A stretch of DNA of 64,000 nt from Parasediminibacterium sp051861445 (GCA_051861445.1 JBHYCS010000022.1:4555-68554), one strand, 5' to 3'. Numbered from the stretch's first letter, positions 45,472-54,913 are shown. Notes: generated by a model not told the origin, from the sequence alone. A program made the numbers and translations.

Positions 45472-47934
45472 TTACTCATTATCTGCTGGCTGGCTGAATA
45501 ATAAAGGAATAGAAAAACGTAAGCCAGTCATTAAATTACTTTTCGACGAAACGCCATGCAAATAATCTACTCTCATAACCTTCAAAATATTTTCAACGCC
45601 AATAAATCCTTCGTAGAAATAAGCGTCTTTATTCATGTACATACCATTTGCCCCAACTACTAAAAACCAGTTTAATTTTTTAATTACCGGAATTTTATTC
45701 GTCAACAATCCATTTAAATGATATTCTACATGACCTGTTGAATACAAAGAATTGGTATTGCTAAATTGGTAATAAGGCATTAATTGAAAGCTTGATAAAT
45801 ACCTACTTGCCTGATAAGTTTGGTTACCCATAAAATGAGTGAAATCTGGTGTAAATGTTTTACGATCATTTAAAAATCCACCCCACTCAAATTTGTAACT
45901 AAATCTTCCTCCTAATTTAAGATTCAAGTTATCGTTAATAGAAACTTTCCATTTGGTATAATCTACATCACTACCTAAAATGCCGTTGATACCTTGGGTT
46001 AAAGAAATTCTAAACGTAGGATATTTTGAGCCCAACATTATTTTACGATCTGGTAATTCTAAATATTTTGCACCTGGTCGCCAATAAACTGATACACTAG
46101 CAATAACAGCTTGGTGGCGTTGAAAATTACCACCTGCAATTTCTGCAGGAAAATTAGGGGTAAACGCCCTGTTCTTATAATTGCTAAAACTATAATTGGT
46201 TGTATTTTCTAGTGGTTGACGGTTTTGAAATTTTAAACTAGAAACTACTGTAAACCCATCACTAAACGCTCTTGAATAATTTATTCTTGCAAATCCTGCT
46301 TGGTAAATTTTCATATAGTTACTTCTCCAAAACAACGTTGAAACGGTATTGCTTGAAGCGGTTATTGGAGCAGCATTATTTAGCTGATAAACATTAGACC
46401 CACCTGAAAAACTAATACTATTAAAGTATTTTTTTCCAAAATTATACTGAATAGATGTGTAGCCATTTAAATGTTTATTGCTTAATCCATACCTAATTGT
46501 TGGAAAAATATAGAGCCTTTTTCTTCCTTCATATTCTTTTGCAAAGGTGGCAGATAAACTTAAAACATAACCTTCAACGGTATTGTAACTATTAAACGAT
46601 TTAACCAAAGGCTCAAAAGACAAATCCGTTTTATTATACGAATGACCAAAACTTTGACCCGTTAAAAACAATTTACCAAGCGTAATTTTATTTCTACGTT
46701 TATCTAAGCTATCTAAGTATTTGGGCGATTTTCTTACCTGTTCTAAACTATCTTTTCGTTTATAATCTCTTGCCTCAGATTCTAGCAAAGGAATTGGACG
46801 AATGCTATCCCAATAAGCATTTGTTTTTTTATTAGAACTATCGTAAAATTTCAAAACCGTATTATCAAAAAACTTTTTCTTAAACACAGGTTCTAGTTGC
46901 ATATCATCATACACTTGCAAAAAATTTCCAAAAAAGTCGAAGCCAAAAAACTTTCCTGCCGGATAAATTACTTGTTGCTTAATTACCCAAGTATTTTTAA
47001 GTGGTACATACAATTGTTCAATATTCAATGTATCTAACAATTGCATTTGTTGTTCTTTTAATAAAGTAAGTTTTACACTTTGCAATCGCCATTCGTTTTC
47101 TATTATATTAATGTAGCCTGTAAACAACGGTTCATAAGTACGTTTAGGAATAACTTTTATACGACTAATTTCTTTTCCATTTTCAAAAAATGTTCCCATA
47201 AACTTATACTTGTAAAAGTTTAGGGCATTATTGGCAATTGGAGAAACAAAACCTCTCGGATTTAAACCGCTACCAATAGAAACAATATTGTTGTAGAAAG
47301 ATATAATTTGTGGACTGCTAAACCCAAAACCATTGCTACTGCCACTTACTTTGGTAGAAATTACTTCTGTTTTTCTATTGTCGCCTTCAACCGAGTATTT
47401 AGCTATTGATTCTGATAAAAAAATGATTTTTCTTTTACTTGTATCTCCATCTTCAAAATCTACAGTTTGACCAAAAAACTTTTTAGGGTAATTGCGTAAT
47501 TGCATTTGTCCTTTTATATACACTTGGCATTCAAACTTCTTAATTTCGTTTTCATAGTCTTTTCTTTTTTCTATTGCTTTTCTAATAATAGCATAGGCAG
47601 GATCTTCACCACCACTTTTCACTTCTACTGCATTCATGGTATATTGTTGGTCTTGCAACACAAAATCTACCACCGTTTCTTTATCATTATTTACCACTAC
47701 ATTTTTTTCAACCGTTTGATAACCAACATGCTGACAAACCAATATGTATTTTCCTTTTTCTACAGAAATGCTATATATTCCCTTAGAATTAGAAGTAGTG
47801 CCTTTAGCTGTACCTTTTATTAAAATAGAAGTATAGGCCAATACATTCCCTTGAGCATCTTTTACAGTTCCTACAATAGTTCCGGCAAAACCAAGAACAG
47901 GAAAAAGCAATAATGATGCAATAATAAATTTCAT
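45472..47934 (-). CDS. DUF5686 family outer-membrane protein with carboxypeptidase-like domain
   Basis: An 820-residue protein with a signal peptide (ending LGFAG). Residues about 18-100 are a CarboxypepD_reg-like sandwich (GTIVGTVKDAQGNVLAYTSI, then GTTSNSKGIYSI and GYQTVEKNV). The remaining 700 residues match the DUF5686 family, common in Bacteroidota: YAIIRKAIEKRKDYENEI, KFECQVYIKGQ, and a long C-terminal barrel region. No TonB plug. It is probably in the outer membrane; function unknown. Monocistronic. Confidence 0.87.
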   Translation of the reverse strand: MKFIIASLLLFPVLGFAGTIVGTVKDAQGNVLAYTSILIKGTAKGTTSNSKGIYSISVEKGKYILVCQHVGYQTVEKNVVVNNDKETVVDFVLQDQQYTMNAVEVKSGGEDPAYAIIRKAIEKRKDYENEIKKFECQVYIKGQMQLRNYPKKFFGQTVDFEDGDTSKRKIIFLSESIAKYSVEGDNRKTEVISTKVSGSSNGFGFSSPQIISFYNNIVSIGSGLNPRGFVSPIANNALNFYKYKFMGTFFENGKEISRIKVIPKRTYEPLFTGYINIIENEWRLQSVKLTLLKEQQMQLLDTLNIEQLYVPLKNTWVIKQQVIYPAGKFFGFDFFGNFLQVYDDMQLEPVFKKKFFDNTVLKFYDSSNKKTNAYWDSIRPIPLLESEARDYKRKDSLEQVRKSPKYLDSLDKRRNKITLGKLFLTGQSFGHSYNKTDLSFEPLVKSFNSYNTVEGYVLSLSATFAKEYEGRKRLYIFPTIRYGLSNKHLNGYTSIQYNFGKKYFNSISFSGGSNVYQLNNAAPITASSNTVSTLFWRSNYMKIYQAGFARINYSRAFSDGFTVVSSLKFQNRQPLENTTNYSFSNYKNRAFTPNFPAEIAGGNFQRHQAVIASVSVYWRPGAKYLELPDRKIMLGSKYPTFRISLTQGINGILGSDVDYTKWKVSINDNLNLKLGGRFSYKFEWGGFLNDRKTFTPDFTHFMGNQTYQASRYLSSFQLMPYYQFSNTNSLYSTGHVEYHLNGLLTNKIPVIKKLNWFLVVGANGMYMNKDAYFYEGFIGVENILKVMRVDYLHGVSSKSNLMTGLRFSIPLLFSQPADNE

Positions 47935-48095
47935 GGGTTTTCTGGTTTAAGAAATAAAGATGGTTACAAACAAAGTTTTGAAGATAAAATAATCAACAGC
48001 AAACAATACGTTAATGTTTGTTTTTTGTTACAACATTTTCACATTTTAATGTACCGATTTATAAAATATAAATCTTATTCACTTACTATAAAAAA

Positions 48096-48130
48096 ATCCC
48101 TAACACATATAGTTAAAACGTGTTAGGGAT
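48096..48130 (-). terminator. Terminator after yajC
   Basis: Arms ATCCCTAACAC (48096-48106) and GTGTTAGGGAT (48120-48130), an 11-bp stem with a T run on the minus strand. Confidence 0.88.
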
Positions 48131-48149
48131 TGCCAATAAATAGAAAAAG

Positions 48150-48488
48150 TTATTTAGTAGCTGCTGGCTTGTTAATAGCAGCAGACCATTCCATACTAAT
48201 TGCACTTTTTTCAATTTTAAGATAACTACCTGGATTCACTTCAATTTGCAAAGTTCCATCTTCGTTTACTTTATTTACCGTTGCATGAATACCAGCAATG
48301 GTAACTACTTTAGCACCTTTTTCAAGGTTATCGATAAATTTCTTTTGCTCTTTTGCTTTTTTAGCTTGTGGACGAATCATAAATAACCAGAATACTAAAA
48401 TAATACCACCCATTAATACAAATTGTACCATTCCACCTCCACCTTGTTGTGGATTTCCAGCCAATAAAATTGTGTTTAAATAAAACAT
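48150..48488 (-). CDS. yajC: Preprotein translocase subunit YajC
   Basis: A 112-residue protein with one N-terminal membrane helix (about 20-38, VQFVLMGGIILVFWLFM), then the conserved IRPQAKKAKEQKKFIDNLEKGAKVVTIAGI pattern split over the helix end. The C-terminal part carries the usual GSYLKIEKSAIS strand. It is an accessory part of the SecDF-YajC complex. It lies downstream of the DUF1573 lipoprotein and nusB. Confidence 0.95.
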   Translation of the reverse strand: MFYLNTILLAGNPQQGGGGMVQFVLMGGIILVFWLFMIRPQAKKAKEQKKFIDNLEKGAKVVTIAGIHATVNKVNEDGTLQIEVNPGSYLKIEKSAISMEWSAAINKPAATK

Positions 48489-48537
48489 ATACTTTGTGTT
48501 TAAAAATGATGAATTGTTGTTTTAAAAGTTTATAGTG

Positions 48538-49026
48538 CTATGATTTTTTTTCTTCAGGTACAACATGTGGCACCACAATTTTATCGTTGCTTGGTGCACC
48601 TTTTACTTCACCCGTAAATTTTAAATAATGTTCTTTACCATTTGATGTGTTGGTAGTAACGATAATCGATTTTTCTACCGTTCCACCATGTGCTTTTTTA
48701 CTATCAAAAGCTGCTGTTACCACACCTTCTTTACCCGGTGCAATAGGCTCTTTTGTATAATCTGCAACGGTGCATCCACAGCCTGGTTTTGCATTGGTAA
48801 TTACCAAAGGTTTATCACCAGTATTTTTGCAACGAAACTTTACTTGAATTGTTTCTCCCATGTTAATACTGCCAAAAGAAACAATACTATCTAACCATTG
48901 AACGGTTGTGTAATTGGTAGAATCTGCTGCTGCTTCAGCTGCATTTAATTGAACTCTTGTCTCGTTTTCACAAGAAACAGAGAAAAATGCAATACTTGCA
49001 AAACACAAAAAAGAAAGCAACTTCAT
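48538..49026 (-). CDS. DUF1573 lipoprotein
   Basis: A 162-residue protein with a lipoprotein signal (lipobox SVSC, Cys at about 19). The DUF1573 domain has VSFGSINMGETIQVKF and the AKPGCGCTVADY motif with its two cysteines. It is the third DUF1573 gene of the window, with a lipid anchor in place of a plain signal peptide. It lies between nusB (11 bases) and yajC (49 bases), a conserved Bacteroidota cluster. Function unknown. Confidence 0.9.
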   Translation of the reverse strand: MKLLSFLCFASIAFFSVSCENETRVQLNAAEAAADSTNYTTVQWLDSIVSFGSINMGETIQVKFRCKNTGDKPLVITNAKPGCGCTVADYTKEPIAPGKEGVVTAAFDSKKAHGGTVEKSIIVTTNTSNGKEHYLKFTGEVKGAPSNDKIVVPHVVPEEKKS

Positions 49027-49037
49027 ACGAAATAAGT

Positions 49038-49976
49038 TTAAAGTTTATTATTTTTTTGTTTGTATTCTATTTTATTCAATTTATCTTCTGCCACCAATTC
49101 TTTATGTATGTTGTCTAAAATACCATTTACAAATTGTCCACTTTGAGCTGTACTATAAGCTTTCGCTAAATCGATATACTCATTAATGGTAACTTTTGTA
49201 GGTATAGTTTCAAAATACAAAAATTCGCATAAACCCATTTGCATTAAAACCATATCTAAAGACGCAATACGATCGGCATCCCAATTGTTTAGCTTAGGCT
49301 TGATGATGTCGAGTAAATGTTGTCGTTTGTTGAATGTGCTTACAAGCAATGTTTTAGCAAATTGCCATTTATCGTCGCTTAATATTTGCTGAAAATTAGC
49401 TGCATTTGGTTTCGATAAAAATGCATTTACCAACTGTTCTATCATCTCACAATCATCGTCCCAGTTATTAAATAATTCCTCAACATGAGATGTAAACACC
49501 TCATCAGGAAGCATTAAATCTGAAAAAATAAATCGTAAAATATCTTTTTCGTTTTGCTTATCTCTACTTTGGGCTAAAATGTACGCTTGGTAAGTATTGC
49601 TTTCGACAAGTTGGTTATAAATTCTTTTCAAAACAGATTCATCTAACAAATGTTTTGGATTTACTTCCTCTACCGCTTTAGCAAAAGTTGGCAACTCTAT
49701 AATTTGCCACAATAAACTATTTCCAGATAGCTTGGTATTTACATTTAAATCGTTGGCAGAAGGTAAGTGTTTGTTTGCTTTCACCCTTGCATCGGTTTCA
49801 GCATAACGAGCTACTTCTGTTAAAAAATAAATAACATACACCAAAAGCTCTTTACTCTTATCGAAACTCTTCTGTAATTCGTTAACTGGATTTTTGATGG
49901 CATTGTCTTCAATGGCAGCTTCCATCATGTATAATAGCTGCATTACTTTAACTCTAATATTTCTTCTACTAATCAT
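49038..49976 (-). CDS. nusB: Transcription antitermination protein NusB (long form)
   Basis: A 312-residue protein. The first segment SRRNIRVKVMQLLYMMEA is the NusB opening; the C-terminal 120 residues carry the NusB core: LVSTFNKRQHLLD, LDMVLMQMGLCEFLYFETIPTKVTINEYIDLAK and GQFVNGILDNI. Between lies a long helical insert, normal for Bacteroidota NusB. NusB with NusE holds boxA RNA in rRNA antitermination. It begins the nusB-DUF1573-yajC operon. Confidence 0.94.
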   Translation of the reverse strand: MISRRNIRVKVMQLLYMMEAAIEDNAIKNPVNELQKSFDKSKELLVYVIYFLTEVARYAETDARVKANKHLPSANDLNVNTKLSGNSLLWQIIELPTFAKAVEEVNPKHLLDESVLKRIYNQLVESNTYQAYILAQSRDKQNEKDILRFIFSDLMLPDEVFTSHVEELFNNWDDDCEMIEQLVNAFLSKPNAANFQQILSDDKWQFAKTLLVSTFNKRQHLLDIIKPKLNNWDADRIASLDMVLMQMGLCEFLYFETIPTKVTINEYIDLAKAYSTAQSGQFVNGILDNIHKELVAEDKLNKIEYKQKNNKL

Positions 49977-50069
49977 TCAAGAAAGAACTTTTGTTATTTT
50001 CGGCTGCGAAGATAGGGTTCAACAATTACAAAAGCAGATTGCAAAGCAATAAAATATAAACACAAAAAA

Positions 50070-50103
50070 TCGACCGCCTCAATATTTAAATTGAAACGGT
50101 CGA
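50070..50103 (-). terminator. Terminator after the haemoglobin lipoprotein operon
   Basis: Arms TCGACCG (50070-50076) and CGGTCGA (50097-50103) with complementary inner AT-rich bases, downstream of the stop at 50128. Confidence 0.8.
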
Positions 50104-50127
50104 CTAAATGATAAAAAAGAGTGTAAA

Positions 50128-50685
50128 TTATCGTTGAACTACTTGTGAGCGTAACGATTCTAAAACGGCACCTACTCTACCAATTAAATTGTTTGGTAAG
50201 CCATTTTTTTGTGCACCAACCACCACATCTGCAATAAATGCGTCCATAGCTGCATTGTTGGCTTTACCATTCATTCTTGCATTTTGTGCAGGATCATGAG
50301 CTGCAATCATGTTTTTACCGCTGTAAGTAAAGTTCTTAGCTCCTGTACCAACACATAAAAAATCGGTTAATGTTTTGCTTAATGCAGCAAAGCCAGTTAA
50401 ATTTCCTGCACCAACTTCTGCTAACAAAGGTTGAAAATAACTGTTAATTCTGCTATCAGCAGCAATTACAAACACAGTACTATCTACTACAGAACGAATA
50501 CCTAATCGTCCTTTTTCAATCATAGTGTTTGTAGCTCTAGGGTCAACAACCATTTCTGTTCCTCCTAAAGAATCGTACAAGGTTTTTGTAACCGTTGTAG
50601 GTGCATCATCTTTTTTGCAAGATGTGTTTAAAATAGCTACTGTTGTAAAGCAGCAAAGAATGGCAATAAAACTTGCTTTTTTCAT
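50128..50685 (-). CDS. Truncated haemoglobin (group 1) lipoprotein
   Basis: About 185 residues from the ATG at 50685 (MKKASFIAILCCF); the frame extends to 50766. It has a lipoprotein lipobox (NTSC, then KKDDAPT), unusual for a globin. The rest matches group 1 truncated haemoglobins: KTLYDSLGGTEM, an extended loop, then RINSYFQ, FL, and the proximal-His motif MIAAHDPAQN, with the closing LPNNLIGRVG. It should carry haem but be exported and membrane-anchored. It lies 17 bases after the HMA-like gene, in one operon. Confidence 0.78.
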   Translation of the reverse strand: MKKASFIAILCCFTTVAILNTSCKKDDAPTTVTKTLYDSLGGTEMVVDPRATNTMIEKGRLGIRSVVDSTVFVIAADSRINSYFQPLLAEVGAGNLTGFAALSKTLTDFLCVGTGAKNFTYSGKNMIAAHDPAQNARMNGKANNAAMDAFIADVVVGAQKNGLPNNLIGRVGAVLESLRSQVVQR

Positions 50686-50702
50686 AATTGTGGTTTTTAA
50701 AA

Positions 50703-51131
50703 TTAAAGATGTGATTGTATGTATCGATATAATTTGTTGCCAATAGATTCTACAATAATGGGACAACCACTATTTAAATCTGCAGTTGTAGGAATGTAAC
50801 GAGCTACTTTGTAAGACAGGTTTTTAGTTAAACTAACAGCTATTGTAGATGCATTAATTTGTGCTGGATAAAAACCTATTACGGTAATGTTTGATGAAGG
50901 ATTGCACAACACATATTGCACACCTTTTTGTTGATATAACCATTGGGTTACTTTAGCAGAATCTGATTTTGTAATAGGCTGCATAAAGTCTAAACGAGCC
51001 ATTGCTAATGTGGCATTGTCTACTTTTTTAGGTTGCATTACCATGTACACATGTACTGCAACTGTTACCACAAATAATAAAAATGTAAATCCTAAAATTT
51101 TTAATCCGAGTTGCCATTTTTTGTTTTTCAT
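50703..51131 (-). CDS. Membrane-anchored HMA-like protein
   Basis: A 142-residue protein with one N-terminal helix (about 9-30, LGLKILGFTFLLFVVTVAV). The periplasmic part (about 42-110) has the strand-helix-strand-strand-helix-strand rhythm of HMA/ferredoxin-like domains: LDFMQPIT, then KVTQWLYQQKGVQYVLC, ITVIGFYP and NLSYKVA. The metal-binding CXXC of HMA proteins is missing. It lies upstream of the haemoglobin lipoprotein and is probably co-transcribed. Function is unknown; the pairing suggests a redox, oxygen or haem role. Confidence 0.6.
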   Translation of the reverse strand: MKNKKWQLGLKILGFTFLLFVVTVAVHVYMVMQPKKVDNATLAMARLDFMQPITKSDSAKVTQWLYQQKGVQYVLCNPSSNITVIGFYPAQINASTIAVSLTKNLSYKVARYIPTTADLNSGCPIIVESIGNKLYRYIQSHL

Positions 51132-51403
51132 AAATGTGATTTTGATAGAAGAAAGAAAATGTTTTTTACAGTTCTATGACATTTACGAAAAGCAGATTTA
51201 GTTGGATTTATGAAAACAATGTTTTTTATAAATAATTATTGTGATAGATGAAAAGCAGAAAAATTATCGATGTTTAAATGCTTTCAGCTGAAGTAGAATT
51301 ATTGATAAGAAATAATAATTACACATTTTGTCAGTTTATAAAAACCAATGAATACTGTAAATACTGACAATTAACAAGGCGAAAAGAAAGCAACACTGAA
51401 AAT

Positions 51404-51434
51404 TTGACTTATAATTTTCACTGGCATAATTATG
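51404..51434 (+). promoter_or_regulatory. Promoter of groES-groEL
   Basis: TTG (51404-51406) is separated by 20 bases from TAATTATG (51427-51434), one mismatch from the Bacteroidota -7 consensus TAnnTTTG. A start site near 51441 would leave a leader of about 40 bases. No CIRCE-type repeat was seen in 51132-51483; the rest of that gap is AT-rich and featureless. Confidence 0.6.
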
Positions 51435-51483
51435 GCTAGTTAGGAAGAAAATTAATAACCATTAAATCTAAAATTTAATAATT

Positions 51484-51768
51484 ATGGCATCAAAAAAACT
51501 TCAAATCACTCCTTTGCATGATAGAGTGATTGTAAAAGCAGCTGCTCCTGAAACTGTAACGAAAGGAGGAATTATTATACCTGATACTGCACAGGAAAAA
51601 CCTCAACGTGGTGTTGTTGTTGCTGCTGGTGTTGGTAAAAAAGATGAACCAATGACTGTAAAAGTTGGCGACACTGTATTGTATGGCAAATATGCTGGAA
51701 CAGAAATAGCTGTTGATGGTCAAGATTTATTAATCATGAGAGAAAGTGATATTTTGGCAATTGTTTAG
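51484..51768 (+). CDS. groES: Co-chaperonin GroES
   Basis: A 94-residue protein with the full GroES pattern: ITPLHDRVIVKAA, KGGIIIPDTAQEKPQRGVVVAAG (the mobile loop), GDTVLYGKYAGTEI and a closing LLIMRESDILAIV. It forms the heptameric lid of GroEL. It lies 221 bases upstream of groEL, an unusually long spacer, which contains a GC-rich repeat seen elsewhere in the window. Confidence 0.98.
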   Translation: MASKKLQITPLHDRVIVKAAAPETVTKGGIIIPDTAQEKPQRGVVVAAGVGKKDEPMTVKVGDTVLYGKYAGTEIAVDGQDLLIMRESDILAIV

Positions 51769-51895
51769 TCTGCATAATGTCTTGCTGACGAAGGAAGTAA
51801 CTGATTGTTAGTTGTATGATATTCTTCGTTCCTAAGAAAGACAAGTAGAACATTTTGATTCTTTGTTCTCCTAAATGTCGAATAAAGAACAAGAT

Positions 51896-51911
51896 GTACA
51901 AGAGTGCGACG
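51896..51911 (+). repeat. 16-base repeat in the groES-groEL spacer
   Basis: GTACAAGAGTGCGACG, also present on the minus strand at 54898-54913, in the pectinesterase leader. It is markedly GC-richer than its surroundings. Confidence 0.5.
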
Positions 51912-51989
51912 CAACGGATGCTCAATAGCAGTACAAAAGTTGGTTACAAAAAACTTAATTACTAATAATTAATTCTTAATTGAATAAAA

Positions 51990-53627
51990 ATGGCAAAACA
52001 AATTTTCTTCGACATCGAAGCAAGAAATAAAATGAAAAAAGGCGTTGATACTTTAGCTAACGCTGTAAAAGTAACACTTGGTCCTAAAGGACGTAATGTG
52101 GTTATTGAGAAAAAATTTGGTGCACCACAAGTAACTAAAGATGGTGTTTCGGTAGCAAAAGAAATTGAATTAGAAGACCCAATTGAAAATATGGGTGCTC
52201 AAATGGTAAAAGAAGTAGCAAGCAAAACCGCTGATATTGCTGGTGATGGTACTACTACTGCTACTGTTTTAGCTCAATCTATTATTAGTGAAGGTTTGAA
52301 AATGGTGGCTGCGGGTGCAAATCCTATGGATTTAAAACGTGGAATTGACAAAGCAGTTTCTTTAGTAGTCGCAAACTTAAAATCTCAATCTCAAACTGTT
52401 GGTAACGATACAAAAAAAATTCAACAAGTTGCAACTATTTCTGCAAACAATGACGAAACAATTGGAAAAATAATAGCTGATGCATTTGCAAAAGTAGGTA
52501 AAGACGCTCCAAAAAAAGTTGAAGAAGCTAAAGGAATGGAAACATACCTAGAAGTAGAGGAAGGAATGGTTTTTGACAGGGGTTATATTTCTCCATATTT
52601 TGTAACTAATAGCGAAAAAATGGAAACTGAATTGCAAAATCCTTACATATTAATTTATGATAAGAAGATTTCTGCAATGAAAGATATCTTACACATTTTA
52701 GAAAAAGTTGCACAAAGTGGTCGTCCTTTGTTAATTATTGCTGAAGATTTAGAAGGTGAAGCATTGGCAACATTGGTAGTAAACAAATTACGTGGTACCA
52801 TTAAAGTAGCTGCTGTCAAAGCTCCTGGATTTGGTGACAGAAGAAAAGAAATGTTAACTGATATTGCCATTTTGACTGGTGGAATACATATAAGTGAAGA
52901 TCAAGGCTTTAAACTAGAAAACGCAGATATAACATATTTAGGTCAGGCGTCTTCAGTGACAATTGATAAAGAAAATACAACTATTGTAGGTGGTAAGGGA
53001 ACAAAAAAAGATATAGCTGAACGTATAAAATCAATTAAAGAACAGATTGAAAAAACTACTTCTGACTATGATAAGGAAAAACTAGAAGAGCGTTTAGCAA
53101 AATTAGCTGGTGGTGTTGCTGTATTGTATGTTGGTGCTGCTACTGAAGTAGAAATGAAAGAGAAGAAAGACAGAGTTGATGATGCTTTAGCTGCTACAAG
53201 AGCTGCTGTTGAAGAAGGTATTGTACCAGGTGGTGGTGTTGCTTACATTAGAGCTATTGAAGCTTTAGAGCCAAAAGTAAAAGGTCAAATTGCTGATGAG
53301 CAAACTGGTATGGCTATTGTTCGTAGAGCTTTAGAAGCACCTATTAGAACATTAACTGAAAATGCTGGTATCGACGGTTCTATCGTTGTTCAAAAAATTA
53401 GAGAAGGTAAAGCTGACTTTGGCTTTAATGCAAGAACTGAAGTTTACGAAAACTTATTTAAAGCTGGTGTTATTGACCCAACTAAAGTAAGCCGTGTAGC
53501 TTTAGAAAATGCATCTTCAATTGCAGGTATGTTGTTAACAACAGAGTGTGTAATTGCAGATAAACCTAAGAAAGAAGAAGCTCATGCTCATGGTGCACCT
53601 GATATGGGTGGCATGGGTGGCTACTAA
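51990..53627 (+). CDS. groEL: Chaperonin GroEL
   Basis: A 545-residue chaperonin. The ATP-binding motif is DGTTTATVLAQ (about 87), with DTLANAVKVTLGPKGRNVV near the start and GGGVAYIRA in the C-terminal half. The C-terminus ends in MGGMGGY, the usual Gly/Met repeat. It folds proteins with GroES in an ATP-driven cycle. It is complete and of normal length. The spacer to groES suggests separate tuning of the two genes. Confidence 0.98.
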   Translation: MAKQIFFDIEARNKMKKGVDTLANAVKVTLGPKGRNVVIEKKFGAPQVTKDGVSVAKEIELEDPIENMGAQMVKEVASKTADIAGDGTTTATVLAQSIISEGLKMVAAGANPMDLKRGIDKAVSLVVANLKSQSQTVGNDTKKIQQVATISANNDETIGKIIADAFAKVGKDAPKKVEEAKGMETYLEVEEGMVFDRGYISPYFVTNSEKMETELQNPYILIYDKKISAMKDILHILEKVAQSGRPLLIIAEDLEGEALATLVVNKLRGTIKVAAVKAPGFGDRRKEMLTDIAILTGGIHISEDQGFKLENADITYLGQASSVTIDKENTTIVGGKGTKKDIAERIKSIKEQIEKTTSDYDKEKLEERLAKLAGGVAVLYVGAATEVEMKEKKDRVDDALAATRAAVEEGIVPGGGVAYIRAIEALEPKVKGQIADEQTGMAIVRRALEAPIRTLTENAGIDGSIVVQKIREGKADFGFNARTEVYENLFKAGVIDPTKVSRVALENASSIAGMLLTTECVIADKPKKEEAHAHGAPDMGGMGGY

Positions 53628-53650
53628 TCGCTGTTTACATTTTACATATA

Positions 53651-53687
53651 AAAAATGCCGTTTCAATTTTTTTGAAGCGGCATTTTT
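53651..53687 (+). terminator. Terminator of groEL
   Basis: A 16-bp stem from AAAAATGCCG...TTCAA (53651-53666) to TTGAA...CGGCATTTTT (53672-53687), with one G-U pair. Confidence 0.92.
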
Positions 53688-53838
53688 AAATACAGCAATT
53701 CACTAACAATTAAAATGCAACAAGTATGTTACAAACACTTAAACATTGGTATTGTTATCTGAAAAAAATAATGGGTTGTAAACAAAAAGATAATTGGGAT
53801 GATAACCCTTTTATTATTTTATAATTAGTTGATTCTTT

Positions 53839-53870
53839 AAGACCGTATTTTCAAAATCAAATACGGTCTT
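53839..53870. terminator. Terminator hairpin after the pectinesterase gene
   Basis: Perfect 12-bp arms AAGACCGTATTT (53839-53850) and AAATACGGTCTT (53859-53870), just past the minus-strand stop. Confidence 0.85.
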
Positions 53871-53875
53871 TTGTA

Positions 53876-54862
53876 TTAAATAGACTTGTTATAAACAGGA
53901 ATCCAAGATTTAAAAATTTGCTGAATGGTGTATTTCCGAGCTTGTTTATCCGAAAGTTGATAACTCCATTTCACCCGTTTATCGGTCTTTGCTCCTTCAC
54001 CTGTATTGTTATATTCTGCAAAAAAAGCTGTTGATTCATTTTCAGCATTATTCCAATTGTGCCAGCCTTCTGGTAAAATATGATTTCCAAGATCACAATT
54101 CATAAATACTACTTTAGCAAAAGCCCTCCATGGTCGTCCTAAAAACTCTTTTGTACATTCATTGCTTGCTGTGATTTTACAGTTTAAGAACACAAATCCA
54201 AACTTTTGCCATACAGATGTTGATGCCGCTGTAATGTAAGAATTACTTAAACAATGAATAGTACAAGCATCAAAGATGGCAGTAGCACCACCAAAAATAA
54301 AATCGGTAGTTCCTTCAATAAAGCAGCGAATATAATATTGTCTACTTCCATCATTTGCAGCCAGTAATGTATCTTGATTACCTAAAATATTGCAGTTGTA
54401 CATGCAAAATCTATCACCATCTACATGCAATGCAACTGCTTGCCCTACTCTACCTGCTGCATTTTTAATTGTAAGGTTTTCAATCGTTACGTCATTTCCT
54501 TGCACATACAAGGTATAGCTATTAAAAGTGGTCATTTTTCTTTTACTTATGATTGTATCGGTATTCAAAAACTTACCCGAAAAATCTTCCCAAACTACCA
54601 CCGTACTATCTTTATTTTCACCTTTAAATGTAACATTGGTAACCCAAGCAGGAATGGTAACTTTTTCGTGGTAAACACCATTTTTGATAATCACAACATT
54701 GTGTTGAGGCGAATAAGCTCTTAACGCATCAACAGCAGCCTGAATTGTTGTATAATTACCAGATCCATCTTTTGATACAACAATTTGCTTGGGATAATTT
54801 TGAGTAAATGCAACTAGATATACAAACATAAAACCCACTAAAAGCAAAAGTTTTTTATTCAT
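53876..54862 (-). CDS. Secreted pectinesterase, CE8
   Basis: About 329 residues from the ATG at 54862 (MNKKLLLLVGFM), which gives a signal peptide ending at FTQ; the frame extends to a GTG at 54985. A right-handed beta-helix has the family motifs: GSGNYTTIQAAVDA, GVYHEKV, the QDTLLAA region with candidate catalytic Asp, and DFIFGGATAIFDAC with the second Asp, then FLGRPWRAFAKVVF with the conserved Arg and Trp. It removes methyl esters from pectin. It lies far from the rhamnogalacturonan lyases at 14-21 kb but belongs to the same substrate. It has no T9SS tail. Confidence 0.93.
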   Translation of the reverse strand: MNKKLLLLVGFMFVYLVAFTQNYPKQIVVSKDGSGNYTTIQAAVDALRAYSPQHNVVIIKNGVYHEKVTIPAWVTNVTFKGENKDSTVVVWEDFSGKFLNTDTIISKRKMTTFNSYTLYVQGNDVTIENLTIKNAAGRVGQAVALHVDGDRFCMYNCNILGNQDTLLAANDGSRQYYIRCFIEGTTDFIFGGATAIFDACTIHCLSNSYITAASTSVWQKFGFVFLNCKITASNECTKEFLGRPWRAFAKVVFMNCDLGNHILPEGWHNWNNAENESTAFFAEYNNTGEGAKTDKRVKWSYQLSDKQARKYTIQQIFKSWIPVYNKSI

Positions 54863-54897
54863 GTAGTCAGCATTTGTACACCTTTCAACTGTAGTGA

Positions 54898-54913
54898 CGT
54901 CGCACTCTTGTAC
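54898..54913 (-). repeat. 16-base repeat in the pectinesterase leader
   Basis: On the minus strand it reads GTACAAGAGTGCGACG, identical to the copy at 51896-51911. It lies about 36 bases upstream of the pectinesterase ATG. Confidence 0.5.

Noticed and set aside
51132..51483. CIRCE/HrcA operator expected before groES
   Set aside because: No TTAGCACTC/GAGTGCTAA-type repeat is present; only a standard promoter is seen.
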